A stretch of 59,665 nt of DNA from Actinoplanes aureus (GTDB taxonomy: Bacteria > Actinomycetota > Actinomycetes > Mycobacteriales > Micromonosporaceae): assembly GCF_015704865.1 (NCBI RefSeq), contig NZ_JADQTO010000025.1:1-59665 (forward strand). Reading direction: 5' to 3'. A program made the position numbers and the translations under genes. Within the stretch, counting starts at the first letter, position 1. Each line of letters opens with the position of its first letter. A model generated the notes under the pieces. It searched no databases, was not told where the DNA came from, and saw only the letters and a program-made list of their open reading frames with translations. Positions 25,012 to 33,414 of the stretch are shown here, piece by piece.

Positions 25012-25593
25012 GTGAGCGTGCTTTACGGAGCCCCGACCGCGCGTCGCCGAGACGCCCAGCGCAACCGGGCGGCCATCCTGGAGGCCGCGAGCGAGGTGCT
25101 GGCCGGAGGCGACGTGGTCGCCCTGATGCCGGAGATCGCCCGCCGGGCCGGCGTCGGCCAGGCCACCCTGTACCGGCACTTCGCCGACCGGCACGCCCTG
25201 CTCGCGGCCGTGCTCAGCTATCAGCTGGACCTGCTGGACGCGCGGGTGGTCGCGCACGCGCAGCACCCGGCCGAGTTCCGCAGCCTGCTGCGTGAGGTGC
25301 TGCATCACCAGATCGAGATGCGTGGCCTGGTCAGCCTGGTCCGCCGCCTCGAACCCGCCGTGCAGGAGCGGTACCGGCAGCGGGTGATCGCCGCCTTCGC
25401 GGTGCCGCTGAGGCGGGCCCGCGAGCACGGGTACGTGCGGGCCGACCTGGTTCCCGAGGACCTGGCGCTGCTGCTCACCATGGTCCAGGGCGTGACCGAG
25501 GCGGCCGCCGACGTGGCGGCCGCCCGAGCCGCCGCCGACCGCTCGATCGACCTCATGCTCGACGGGGTGTTCCGGGCCGGCGCCGCCGACTGA
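25012..25593 (+). CDS. TetR/AcrR-family transcriptional regulator
   Basis: 193 residues. HTH region: RNRAAILEAASEVLAGG followed by MPEIARRAGVGQATLYRHFADRHALL, the canonical TetR pattern. The GTG at 25012 follows AAGGGGG by a short spacer. The C-terminal half is a helical ligand domain without a recognisable ligand signature. It is divergent from the secreted CocE-like hydrolase across a 135-bp region carrying a palindrome, so autorepression and control of the hydrolase are likely. Confidence 0.9.
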   Translation: MSVLYGAPTARRRDAQRNRAAILEAASEVLAGGDVVALMPEIARRAGVGQATLYRHFADRHALLAAVLSYQLDLLDARVVAHAQHPAEFRSLLREVLHHQIEMRGLVSLVRRLEPAVQERYRQRVIAAFAVPLRRAREHGYVRADLVPEDLALLLTMVQGVTEAAADVAAARAAADRSIDLMLDGVFRAGAAD

Positions 25594-25624
25594 CGCTTAG
25601 GTCCTCGCAGGGCCGGCCCGTGCT

Positions 25625-25720
25625 TTTCCCGGCGGTCGCGCTGGGGCGCCGGCCCGGGCGGACCGCGCGCGGGAGCGGCGGGACGGTCCGATTCGGCGGG
25701 GCGGTGCGAACGCGTACCCC
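25625..25720. repeat. intergenic repeat copy A (about 96 bp)
   Basis: It starts with 22 bp identical to 33415-33436 (core CCCGGCGGTCGCGCTGGGG). It continues with similar GC-rich blocks (GACCG..CGCG, GGGACGG.CCGA) and ends in CGCGTACCCC, as does the copy at 33.4 kb. It lies between two convergent genes. Confidence 0.7.
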
Positions 25721-25727
25721 GGAGGTT

Positions 25728-26747
25728 CTAGAAGATGATCGTCCAGCCTTCCCGGCTTGCCTGGGTGGCGGTGTAGGCGACGCCGTCCACCTTGAGGCCG
25801 GCGGCGTTCAGCAGGGTGAGTGCGCCGCCGCGGTTGCTCAGTTGCAGGGGTGGTGCGACGCGGACCTGGAGGGTCGCGCCGGCCGGGAGGCGGCCGTCCA
25901 GGTCCTGGCGGCCGGGTGGCTGGCCGATCAGGGACCAGCCGGTCAGGTCGATCTCGCCGGGCGAGGCGTTCAGCAGCGTGACGGTCTCCGGTTCGGGTGC
26001 CGGGCCGGGCGGGTTGACCAGGGCGGCGAGGATGCGGACCAGGTGGTCGGGCTCGCCGGGGCCGGGGGTCGGCGCCGGGCCGGGTCGGGTGACCTCGGGC
26101 AGCGGGTGGCCGGTGATGTCGTCGGTGTGCCAGACCTGGGACTGGAAGGCCAGGAAGATCGCCACCCACTCGTCGGCCGCCGGGAAATGCAGCAGCAGGG
26201 CGCCGTCCTGGTGCACGCCGTTGTCGCCGGCGAAGCGGCCGGCGTTGCCCTGGTTCATGTGCACGTCGTGGATGCCGTTGCCGGGCCGGAATCCGAAGAT
26301 CTTGTCGGGCTTGTTCCGCTCCGGTCCCCAGGCCTCGCCGAAGACATATGCGCGGGCGTCGGAATCGCCGAGTGCGCGCCGGACGAAATGATCGAGGAAA
26401 TCGCCGAGATCGTTCTCCGGGCCGGGCGCGGTGGTCGGAACGGGACGCATCTGATCGCGTTGAAATAGATTTCCGCGAATATAGTCGAGTGCGGCGCCGC
26501 CGGTGCGGCTCTCCAGTTCGGTGAAACCGTCGCTCAGGCCGCGGAGCCGGTCGGTGACCGGGTGGATGAACGGGTTGATCCCCAGGTAGAGCAGGTCCGG
26601 CGGGGACTGCTGGGAGCGTACGTTGACGGCCGCGCGGTAATCGACACCGGCTGCCCGCAAATGGATCTGGTAATGCGGGGTGTCGGTGGTCTCGATCCGG
26701 CGGTCGATGACGGCGGCCCGTAGCACACCGTATCTTTTCAGCGGCAT
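25728..26747 (-). CDS. DUF2278 (YukJ-like) protein with C-terminal lamin-tail domain
   Basis: 339 residues. The N-terminal DUF2278 domain (about 1-215) is recognisable from MPLKRYGVLRA, DLLYLGINPFIHP, GNLFQRDQM and a VHMNQGN...DGALLLHFP block. The C-terminal ~95 residues (VTLLNASPGEIDLTGWSLI, then LQLSNRGGALTLLN) form a lamin-tail-like beta-sandwich. No signal peptide is seen. The biochemical role of DUF2278 is unknown to me. ATG 26747 is preferred as the family starts with MPLK; the frame is open 68 codons further upstream to 26951, so an N-terminal extension cannot be excluded. The 5' half is visibly AT-richer than its neighbours. Confidence 0.75.
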   Translation of the reverse strand: MPLKRYGVLRAAVIDRRIETTDTPHYQIHLRAAGVDYRAAVNVRSQQSPPDLLYLGINPFIHPVTDRLRGLSDGFTELESRTGGAALDYIRGNLFQRDQMRPVPTTAPGPENDLGDFLDHFVRRALGDSDARAYVFGEAWGPERNKPDKIFGFRPGNGIHDVHMNQGNAGRFAGDNGVHQDGALLLHFPAADEWVAIFLAFQSQVWHTDDITGHPLPEVTRPGPAPTPGPGEPDHLVRILAALVNPPGPAPEPETVTLLNASPGEIDLTGWSLIGQPPGRQDLDGRLPAGATLQVRVAPPLQLSNRGGALTLLNAAGLKVDGVAYTATQASREGWTIIF

Positions 26748-26969
26748 GAAAACAGTCAACGCCGCTTTTCCGGTGCTGTCCGTCAGCCCGGCGACACCCG
26801 AAGGCGTAATGTGCGCGCGGCCGTTGTCAGTAAATGGCGCCGCAGGCGCGACGACCCGGTGAATCGCGGCCATCGCGGGATGCTGCCGGACCAGGCGGCT
26901 GACCACCGGGTCGAAGCTGAGCACCGCGGAGAGCCGGCGGTACTCCACCACCAGGTCGACGACGCCGGC

Positions 26970-27661
26970 CGCGACAGCCTGCCCGCCCCGCTCAAGACCG
27001 ACGACGTCTGGTTGCTGTCCCGCGCCTGGTCCACACCGGACGGCTTCGTCCGCGGCGCCCGCTTCGTGTTCCGCACGCTCTTCGGGCTGGTCTGTGGCAA
27101 GCGGCTGTTCGGCCTCGGTTCGGCGCTCACCGCCAGCATGCTGACCATCCTGGTGAAGCAGGGCGTCGAGATCCTGCTGAACACCCCGCTCACCGGGCTG
27201 ATCACCGATGAGGCCGGCGCGGTGACCGGCGCGAGGCCACCGAGCTGGGCATGGAACCGGCGAAGCTGCGCGCCACGGTCGAGCGGTTCAACGGCTTCGC
27301 CCGCAGCGGTGTCGACGAGGACTTCGGCCGGGGCCGCACGGTCTACGACAACTACTACGGCGACCCGACCGTCAAACCGAACCCGAACCTCGGCACCCTC
27401 GAGAAGGGCCCGTTCACCGCCGTCCAGCTGGTCCCCGGCGACCTGGGCACCAAGGGTGGCCTGCTCACCGACGCCGAGGGCCGTGCCGTCGGCGCCGGCG
27501 GCGACCAGATCACCGGCCTGTACGCGGCCGGCAACACCACCGCCTCGGTGATGGGCCGCACCTACCCCGGGCCGGGCTCGACCATCGCGCCGGCGGTGGT
27601 CTTCGGCTACCGGGCCGGCCGGGACGCCGCCGCCCGCGTCAAAGCGGCCGCCACCATGTGA
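26970..27661 (+). pseudogene. decayed KstD-like FAD-dependent 3-ketosteroid dehydrogenase
   Basis: Two fragments in different frames resemble the 3-oxosteroid 1-dehydrogenase/fumarate-reductase flavoprotein family. The first, ~26970-27235, contains LKTDDVWLLSRAWSTPDGFV and the GSALTASML region. The second, ~27245-27661, contains FNGFARSGVDEDFGRG, NPNLGTLEKGPF and GLYAAGNTTASVMG. The N-terminal FAD-binding Rossmann motif is missing. A large internal part is also absent at the frame change, which sits in GAVTGAR followed directly by ATELGMEPAKL. About 230 of the usual ~550 residues remain. A shorter in-frame product from ATG 27251 would be 136 residues without a complete cofactor site. Confidence 0.85.
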
Positions 27662-27757
27662 CGAACATCGGCCCCAGCCCACCTGGGAATGGCTCCCAGC
27701 ATTCCTGGGTAGGCTGGGAACTTCGCATCTCTGTCAGCGAAGGAGTTGATTTCCGCC

Positions 27758-29053
27758 GTGGGCGGATACGGGTGGCAAGTTGTCCTCGTCGTAGTGCTTG
27801 TGCTGCTCAACGCGGCATTTTCCGGAAGCGAGATGGCACTGATCTCGCTGCGGGAGAGCCAGTTGCAACGTCTGGAGCGGCAGTCCCGCACCGGCCGGAC
27901 ACTCGCCAAGCTGGCCCGGGACCCGAACCGGTTCCTGGCCACCATTCAGATCGGTATCACCCTGGCCGGGTTCCTGGCCTCGGCCGCCGCGGCCACCACG
28001 CTGGCCCAGCCGCTGATCAAGCCGTTGGAGGGCTTTCTCGGCACGGCCGCCGAGCCGGTGGCGATCCTCCTGATCACCATCGTGCTGACCTTCTTCACTC
28101 TGGTGGTCGGCGAGCTGGCGCCGAAGCGGATCGCCATGCAGCGCGCCGAGGGCTGGGCGATGCTCGTCGCCCGGCCGCTGGACGTCCTCGCCACGCTCTC
28201 CCGGCCGGTGAACTGGCTGCTCGGCAAGTCCACCGACCTGGTGGTACGGCTGACCGGCGGCGACCCCGACGCGGGCCGCGAGGAGGTCAGCACCGAGGAG
28301 ATCCGCGACATGGTCGCGCAGCAGCAGGACTTCACCGCTGAGCAGCGCACCATCATCTCCGGAGCGTTCGAGATCGCCGACCGGATCCTGCGGGAGATCC
28401 TGGTGCCCCGCCGCGACGTGCTGGTCCTGCCGGCCGACACGCCCGCGCCCGAGGCCCTGGACCGGCTGGTCGCCGGCGGGCACTCGCGGGCCCCGGTCAC
28501 CGGGCCGATGGGTCTCGACGACGTGCTCGGCGTGGTGCACCTGCGCGACCTGATCGGCGCCGATGGGCCGGTCAACGGCTACATGTTCACCCCGCTCTTC
28601 CTGCCGGAGACGCTGAAGGTCTCCGACGCGATGCGGCAGCTGCGGGTCCAGCGCCAGCAGTTCGCCCTGGTGGTGGACGAGCGCGGTGCGATCGACGGCA
28701 TCGTTACCATGGAGGACCTGGTCGAGGAGATCGTCGGCGAGATCTACGACGAGACCGACCGCGACGTGCAGTCGGTCATTCGTGAGGACGACGGGGCGAT
28801 GCTGCTGCCCGGCACCTTCCCGATCCACGACCTGCCGGACATCGGTGTCGACATCGAGGAGCTGGACGCGGGCGACTACACCACGGTCGCCGGGCTGGTG
28901 CTGGCGCGCCTGGGTCACATCCCGACGGAGCCGGGCGAGACGGTGGCGATCGACGGGCACACCGCCGAGGTCGTGGAGATCACCGGCCGGGCCATCACCA
29001 GGCTGCGGCTGCGCCCGCTGGCCGAACTGCCGGCGGAGGACGTAGCGGTCTGA
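27758..29053 (+). CDS. CNNM/CorC (HlyC-type) membrane protein with CBS domains
   Basis: 431 residues: an N-terminal DUF21 transmembrane domain with four hydrophobic stretches (about 1-190; NAAFSGSEMALISLRESQLQRL and VVGELAPKRIA are typical). A CBS pair (about 205-330) and a C-terminal CorC_HlyC domain (about 345-431, beginning DGAMLLPGTFPIHDL) follow. Family members are linked to Mg2+/Co2+ efflux or homeostasis; the historical 'hemolysin' label is probably misleading. GTG 27758 is called; AAGGAG lies 12 nt upstream, slightly far, and an in-frame TTG at 27746 is too close to it. Confidence 0.9.
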   Translation: MGGYGWQVVLVVVLVLLNAAFSGSEMALISLRESQLQRLERQSRTGRTLAKLARDPNRFLATIQIGITLAGFLASAAAATTLAQPLIKPLEGFLGTAAEPVAILLITIVLTFFTLVVGELAPKRIAMQRAEGWAMLVARPLDVLATLSRPVNWLLGKSTDLVVRLTGGDPDAGREEVSTEEIRDMVAQQQDFTAEQRTIISGAFEIADRILREILVPRRDVLVLPADTPAPEALDRLVAGGHSRAPVTGPMGLDDVLGVVHLRDLIGADGPVNGYMFTPLFLPETLKVSDAMRQLRVQRQQFALVVDERGAIDGIVTMEDLVEEIVGEIYDETDRDVQSVIREDDGAMLLPGTFPIHDLPDIGVDIEELDAGDYTTVAGLVLARLGHIPTEPGETVAIDGHTAEVVEITGRAITRLRLRPLAELPAEDVAV

Positions 29054-29179
29054 TCCGGTCCGGGCCTGGCGTCTCCTCGTCCGGGCCCGGACCGGGGACC
29101 GCATGCCTCAATCTCCGCGTGATCGAGCGATATGTCTGTTACCCGGCGTCCGGCTGGTGTGGTGACGAGGAGATACAGC

Positions 29180-30721
29180 GTGCGGTTGTTCGGTTCCCGG
29201 CCGGTGAGCCCGGAAGTCACCCGTCCCACGCCCCGCGACGTGGAGGCCCTGGAGGATCTCGTCCTCGCCCTCGAATCGGCGATCGACGAGACCACCGCCT
29301 GGCGAATCACGGTTTCCAGCACGGTCGAGTCCTACGGCTTCGGCTACGGCGCGGTCTGGATCCCGCAGCCGGACGGCAAGCTGCACCTGCTGCACGAGAC
29401 CGGGCGGATCACCCCGCAGCTGAAGTCGGCGACCGGTGGCACGACACTGGCCGGCGACGGAGGCCTGGTGGGCAAGGCGTACCGGTCGCGCAACGCGGTC
29501 TACGTCGAGTCGCTCGCCGAGTGCGGTGACTGCCGGCGCTGCCAGGCGGCGCAGCAGGCCGGCATGGCGAGCGCGGTCGTGCTGCCGGTGACCAAGGGCA
29601 CCGAGGTGCACGCCGTCCTCGAGTACTACTCCGCGCACCCGCTCTACCTGGACGCCGCGCGGCGGGAGAAGTTCGCGTCCATCGCCCGGATCGCCGAGCG
29701 GTCCCGGGCCAGCGCGGTGAGCGCGGCCGAGCTGCGTCAGGTGGCCGACGACCGGATCGCGGTGACCACCGTCGTCACCAGGCTGGGTAACGCGCCGGAC
29801 AGCCAGAGCGCCATTCGCAGCGCCCTGGACAGCGTGCGGACCGCCTTCGGCTGGGCGTACGGCTCGTACTGGGAGGTGGACCCGGACGACAACGTGCTGA
29901 AGTTCCAGCTCGAGTCCGGCTCGGCCGGTGACGAGTTCCGCCGGGTCACCCTGGCGGCCACGTTCGCTGAGGGAACCGGCCTCTCCGGCCGGGCCTGGCG
30001 GGCGAAGGATCTAATCTTCGTCCGCGACCTGGCGGAGCTGACCGACTGCGTACGGGCGCCCGCGGCACAGCGGGCCGGCGTCCGCTCGGGAGTCTGCTTC
30101 CCGATCATGAGCGGTGACCGGATCGTCGGCACCATGGACTTCTTCACCACCGAATACATCGACCTCTCCGAGTCGCGGGCCGCGGCACTGCGCAACGTGC
30201 AGCAGCTGGTCTCACAGCGGCTCGACGTGATGCGGGGCGCCGAGCGGGCGGCGACGAACGCTCGCGCGCTACTGGACACAGTGGAGCGGCTGCGCAGCGC
30301 CAGCGGTGACGCCACCTCGGTCGCCGAGCAGGCGGTGGACCGGGCGTCGGCGATGACCGCCGAGGTCGCGGCGCTGGGACAGGCGTCGGCCGCGATCGGT
30401 GACGTCATCAAGATCATCGAGTCGATCGCCGAGCAGACGAACCTGCTCGCACTTAACGCCACCATCGAGGCGGCGCGGGCCGGCGAGAGCGGCAAGGGCT
30501 TCGCGGTCGTCGCCGGCGAGGTCAAGGAACTGGCCCGGGAGACCGCCGAGGCCACCCAGAAGGTCGCCGCCCAGATCGCCGGCATCCAGGCCAGCGCGCA
30601 GACGGTGGCGGCCGGTATCCACACCACCAGCGAGACGATCGGCAAGATGGACAGTGTCCAGGCCCGGATGAACGACGTGCTGGGCGAGCAGGCCGAGATG
30701 GCCCGGGCACTGCAAGGCTGA
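29180..30721 (+). CDS. cytoplasmic GAF-GAF methyl-accepting chemotaxis-type receptor
   Basis: 513 residues without transmembrane helices. Two GAF domains (about 20-180 and 195-360) are followed by an MCP signalling domain whose hairpin tip is intact (ESIAEQTNLLALNATIEAAR, GESGKGFAVVAGEVKELA). The first GAF contains a cysteine cluster CGDCRRC; the second keeps one cysteine at the equivalent place (LTDCVR), which could give redox or metal sensing. GTG 29180 has GAGGAGA at good spacing and is preferred over the upstream start at 29132. No che genes lie nearby, so it may signal to a distant kinase or act in non-motility control. Confidence 0.88.
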   Translation: MRLFGSRPVSPEVTRPTPRDVEALEDLVLALESAIDETTAWRITVSSTVESYGFGYGAVWIPQPDGKLHLLHETGRITPQLKSATGGTTLAGDGGLVGKAYRSRNAVYVESLAECGDCRRCQAAQQAGMASAVVLPVTKGTEVHAVLEYYSAHPLYLDAARREKFASIARIAERSRASAVSAAELRQVADDRIAVTTVVTRLGNAPDSQSAIRSALDSVRTAFGWAYGSYWEVDPDDNVLKFQLESGSAGDEFRRVTLAATFAEGTGLSGRAWRAKDLIFVRDLAELTDCVRAPAAQRAGVRSGVCFPIMSGDRIVGTMDFFTTEYIDLSESRAAALRNVQQLVSQRLDVMRGAERAATNARALLDTVERLRSASGDATSVAEQAVDRASAMTAEVAALGQASAAIGDVIKIIESIAEQTNLLALNATIEAARAGESGKGFAVVAGEVKELARETAEATQKVAAQIAGIQASAQTVAAGIHTTSETIGKMDSVQARMNDVLGEQAEMARALQG

Positions 30722-30768
30722 CCCGATCCGGTCGAACGTTCGTCCGAAGCCCCCACGCCTACGCCTAG

Positions 30769-30788
30769 ATGGACGATGATGCGTCCAT
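30769..30788. promoter_or_regulatory. 20-bp palindrome upstream of BNR/MoaD operon
   Basis: ATGGACG-ATGATG-CGTCCAT is a perfect 7-bp-arm inverted repeat whose right edge is 22 bp before the ATG at 30811. A 10-bp palindrome CGAACGTTCG (30733-30742) lies further upstream. It is a plausible repressor site for the two-gene unit. Confidence 0.55.
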
Positions 30789-30810
30789 ACGGCTATGGAG
30801 GGAGTGGAAG

Positions 30811-31926
30811 ATGAGCGGAGTTCGGTTGCTGGTCGGCACCCGCAAGGGCGCATTCATCCTGACCTCGGACGGTCGGCGCCAGGACTGGACGGTCGACGGC
30901 CCGCACTTCGGCGGCTGGGAGATCTACCACGTCAACGGCTCGCCGGCCGACCCGGACCGGCTGTACGCGTCGCAGTCGGGCGGCTGGTTCGGTCAACTGA
31001 TCCAGCGGTCCGACGACGGCGGTAAGTCCTGGAGTCAGGTCGACCACGACTTCGTCTACTCCGGCGAGGTCGGCGACCACCTGTGGTACGACGGGACACC
31101 CCGGCCCTGGGAGTTCAAGCGGATCTGGCATCTCGAGCCGTCACGCACCGACCCCGACGTCGTCTACGCCGGAGCCGAGGACGCCGCGCTCTACAAGTCG
31201 ACCGACGGCGGGCAGAAGTGGGAGGAGCTGACCGGGTTGCGTACGCACCCGTCGGCGCCCAAGTGGCAGCCCGGCGCCGGGGGTCTGTGTCTGCACACGA
31301 TCATCCTCGACCCGGTGAACCCGGATCGGATCTACGTGGCGATCTCGGCGGCCGGAGCGTTCCGCAGCGACGACGGCGGGGCCAGCTGGCTGCCGATCAA
31401 CCGCGGTCTCGTCTCCGAGGGCATCGCCGAGCAGGGCGCCGAGGTCGGGCACTGCGTGCACCGGATCGCCATGCACCCGTCCCGGCCGGAGACGCTGTTC
31501 ATGCAGAAGCACTGGGACGTCATGCGTACCGACGACGCGGGTGCGAACTGGCGTGAGATCAGCGGGAACCTGCCGACCGACTTCGGCTTCCCGATCGCGG
31601 TGCACGCCCACGAGCCGGAGACGCTGTACGTGGTGCCGATCACCAGCGACTCGCTGCACTACGTGATGGAGGGCAAGCTCCGGGTCTACCGCAGCCGGAC
31701 CGGCGGCGAGGAGTGGGAGCCGCTGACGGCCGGCCTGCCGCAGGAGAACTGCTACGTCAACGTGCTGCGGGACGCGATGGCGGTGGACACGCTCGACGAG
31801 TGCGGGATCTACTTCGGCACCAGCGGCGGCCAGGTGTACGCGTCTGCGGACAGCGGGGACACGTGGCAGGCGATCGTCCGCGACCTGCCGCCGGTGCTGT
31901 CGGTGGAAGTTCAGGTGCTGCCGTGA
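30811..31926 (+). CDS. BNR/WD40-type beta-propeller (sialidase-like fold) protein
   Basis: 371 residues made of repeated YVTN/BNR-like blades. Asp-box-like motifs recur: SDDGGKSWSQV, STDGGQKWEEL, SDDGGASWLPI, TDDAGANWREI, and SADSGDTWQAI near the end. HPSRPETLFM and the conserved HxVEPGH-type EVGHCVHRIAM loop are also typical of a cytoplasmic subgroup annotated as 'exo-alpha-sialidase'. No signal peptide and no sialidase Arg triad can be recognised, so sialidase activity is doubtful. ATG 30811 follows GGAGGGAG. Its stop overlaps the start of a MoaD/ThiS-like gene (GTGA), so the propeller and the ubiquitin-like protein are made together. Confidence 0.85.
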   Translation: MSGVRLLVGTRKGAFILTSDGRRQDWTVDGPHFGGWEIYHVNGSPADPDRLYASQSGGWFGQLIQRSDDGGKSWSQVDHDFVYSGEVGDHLWYDGTPRPWEFKRIWHLEPSRTDPDVVYAGAEDAALYKSTDGGQKWEELTGLRTHPSAPKWQPGAGGLCLHTIILDPVNPDRIYVAISAAGAFRSDDGGASWLPINRGLVSEGIAEQGAEVGHCVHRIAMHPSRPETLFMQKHWDVMRTDDAGANWREISGNLPTDFGFPIAVHAHEPETLYVVPITSDSLHYVMEGKLRVYRSRTGGEEWEPLTAGLPQENCYVNVLRDAMAVDTLDECGIYFGTSGGQVYASADSGDTWQAIVRDLPPVLSVEVQVLP

Positions 31927-32219
31927 TCCGGGTGGTGCTGCCACCGCACCTGCGGACCCTCGCCCAGGTCAGCGGCGAGGTGCGGGTCGAGGTCGGCGGC
32001 GAGGTCACCCAGCGGCTGGTGCTCGACGCGGTGGAGGAGCGCTACCCGATGCTGCGCGGCACGATGCGGGATCGGCGGACCGGGCAGCGGCGGCCGCTGG
32101 TCCGGTTCTTCGCCTGCGAGGAGGACCTGTCGAACGAGTCACCGGACGCGCCCCTGCCCGACCGGGTCGTCAAGGGCGAGGAACCGTTCCTGATAGTCGG
32201 CGCGATGGCCGGCGGCTGA
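31923..32219 (+). CDS. MoaD/ThiS-like ubiquitin-fold protein with C-terminal Gly-Gly
   Basis: 98 residues with the beta-grasp pattern of MoaD/ThiS: IRVVLPPHLRTLAQV at the N-terminus and FLIVGAMAGG at the very C-terminus. The terminal di-glycine is the chemically active end that E1-like enzymes adenylate and that carries thiocarboxylate sulfur. GTG 31923 overlaps the TGA of the propeller gene. No moaE, moeB, thiF or thiG gene is nearby, so the sulfur-transfer or conjugation partner is elsewhere or unknown. The inserted loop RRTGQRRPLVRFFACEED makes it slightly longer than classical MoaD (~80). Confidence 0.85.
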   Translation: MIRVVLPPHLRTLAQVSGEVRVEVGGEVTQRLVLDAVEERYPMLRGTMRDRRTGQRRPLVRFFACEEDLSNESPDAPLPDRVVKGEEPFLIVGAMAGG

Positions 32220-32228
32220 TCCGGCGGT

Positions 32229-32257
32229 CGGCGGCCGGGCGATCATCCCGGCCGCCG
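32229..32257. terminator. bidirectional hairpin terminator
   Basis: Perfect 11-bp stem (CGGCGGCCGGG / CCCGGCCGCCG) with a 7-nt loop, midway between the convergent MoaD-like gene (stop 32219) and the repeat-protein gene (stop 32271). Confidence 0.8.
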
Positions 32258-32270
32258 TCAGAACGCCGGT

Positions 32271-33284
32271 TCAAGGCGTCGCGGTCACAGCGTCGGTAGT
32301 GCCCGCGCCGGCCGTGCTGGTGGCGTCCGGGCCGGTGCTGGCCGTATCGGTCGTGCTGGTGTCAGCCACGCTGGCGTTGCTGGTCTGAGCCACGTCGGCG
32401 TTGCTGGTGTCGGTCGTGGCGTCGGTGTCGGTGACTCCGGCGGCGGTTCCCGTGCCCGGCTCGGTGGTGCCGGGTGCGGTGGTGCCCGGTTCAGTTGTGC
32501 CCGGAGTGGTGGTGCCGGGTTCAGCGGTGCCCGGAGTGGTGGTGCCCGGTTCGGTGGTGCCCGGAGCGGTGGTACCCGGAGTGGTGGTGCCCGGTTCGGT
32601 CGTGCCTGGTGTGGTGGTGCCCGGTTCGGTCGTGCCTGGTGTGGTGGTGCCCGGTTCGGTCGTGCCTGGTGTGGTGGTGCCCGGTTCGGTCGTGCCTGGA
32701 GTGGTGGTGCCCGGTTCGGTCGTGCCTGGTGTGGTGGTGCCCGGTTCGGTCGTGCCTGGAGTGGTGGTACCGGGTTCAGTGGTGCCCGGAGTGGTCGTAC
32801 CCGGAGTGGTGGTACCGGGCTCGGTGGTGCCCGGCGTGGTGGTGCCGGCGTCCGTCGGCGGCGTGGTGTCGGTAGGCGGCGTCATGTCCGTGGGCGCGTC
32901 ACCGGGGGCCGTCCCGTCCGGCGTCCCCGGCTGACCTGGCGTTGCCGGCCCACCGGGCGTTCCCGGACCGCTCGGCGTCTCCGACCCGCTGGGCTGGCCT
33001 GGCCCGGCCGGCGGGGTCGCGGTGTCGAATTCGGCGTAGAGAACGAAGACCCGACGTACGCCGTGGAAGGCGGTCGCGCAATCGTGCCGGTCCCAGAGCC
33101 CGAGACTGGCGCCGAGACTGCTGATCGATTTGCATGCCTGCTGCGTGTCGTACTGCCCGACGGCGTTGTCGGTGCTCTGCGGCGGTGGGTTGCCGGGTGC
33201 GGCCATGGCGGGGCTCGCCCCGAACGCCGCACCGGCAAGCAGCCCGAGGCCGGCGATGGTCAGGCTTCGTGTCGCCTTGCGCAT
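32271..33284 (-). CDS. secreted Thr/Pro-rich repeat protein (TTTPGTTEPG repeats)
   Basis: 337 residues. Signal peptide (SLTIAGLGLLAGAAFGASPAMA), then a short globular part with two cysteines (QQACKSIS, RHDCATAF). A long low-complexity region follows, with about a dozen TTTPGTTEPG-type units (roughly residues 140-275), and then a Thr/Ala/Asp-rich tail. It resembles a cell-wall stalk or mucin-like surface protein, with Thr residues as possible O-mannosylation sites. No LPXTG or C-terminal helix is seen, so anchoring is unexplained. ATG 33284 with upstream GAAAGG is the start. Confidence 0.8.
   Translation of the reverse strand: MRKATRSLTIAGLGLLAGAAFGASPAMAAPGNPPPQSTDNAVGQYDTQQACKSISSLGASLGLWDRHDCATAFHGVRRVFVLYAEFDTATPPAGPGQPSGSETPSGPGTPGGPATPGQPGTPDGTAPGDAPTDMTPPTDTTPPTDAGTTTPGTTEPGTTTPGTTTPGTTEPGTTTPGTTEPGTTTPGTTEPGTTTPGTTEPGTTTPGTTEPGTTTPGTTEPGTTTPGTTEPGTTTPGTTAPGTTEPGTTTPGTAEPGTTTPGTTEPGTTAPGTTEPGTGTAAGVTDTDATTDTSNADVAQTSNASVADTSTTDTASTGPDATSTAGAGTTDAVTATP
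32461..32850 (-). repeat. 30-bp coding minisatellite
   Basis: Tandem 30-bp units (each encoding TTTPGTTEPG), nearly identical through about 32585-32790 and diverged at both edges. Period and reading frame are conserved, so copy-number changes keep the protein in frame. Confidence 0.9.
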
Positions 33285-33414
33285 GTCATACCTTTCTCGT
33301 GTAAATGCCAATGACTCCGGCTAGCTGAGCACGAGAGATGCGGGCGTCTTCCTCGTTCGGGGGAATCCGGCTGCTGACGTCCCGGGATTGGCCCCGAGGG
33401 GTTAGGGCGCGGTG

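Noticed and set aside
30811..31926. True exo-alpha-sialidase
   Set aside because: Asp-box blades are present but there is no signal peptide, no FRIP motif and no recognisable Arg triad or Tyr/Glu pair.
32461..32850. CRISPR-like array
   Set aside because: Units are contiguous 30-bp copies without unique spacers and lie in frame in a coding sequence.
32401..32934. Plus-strand Val/Pro-rich frame over the 30-bp repeats
   Set aside because: Antisense of the repeat protein. The minus frame has a signal peptide, ribosome-binding site and a terminator after its stop.
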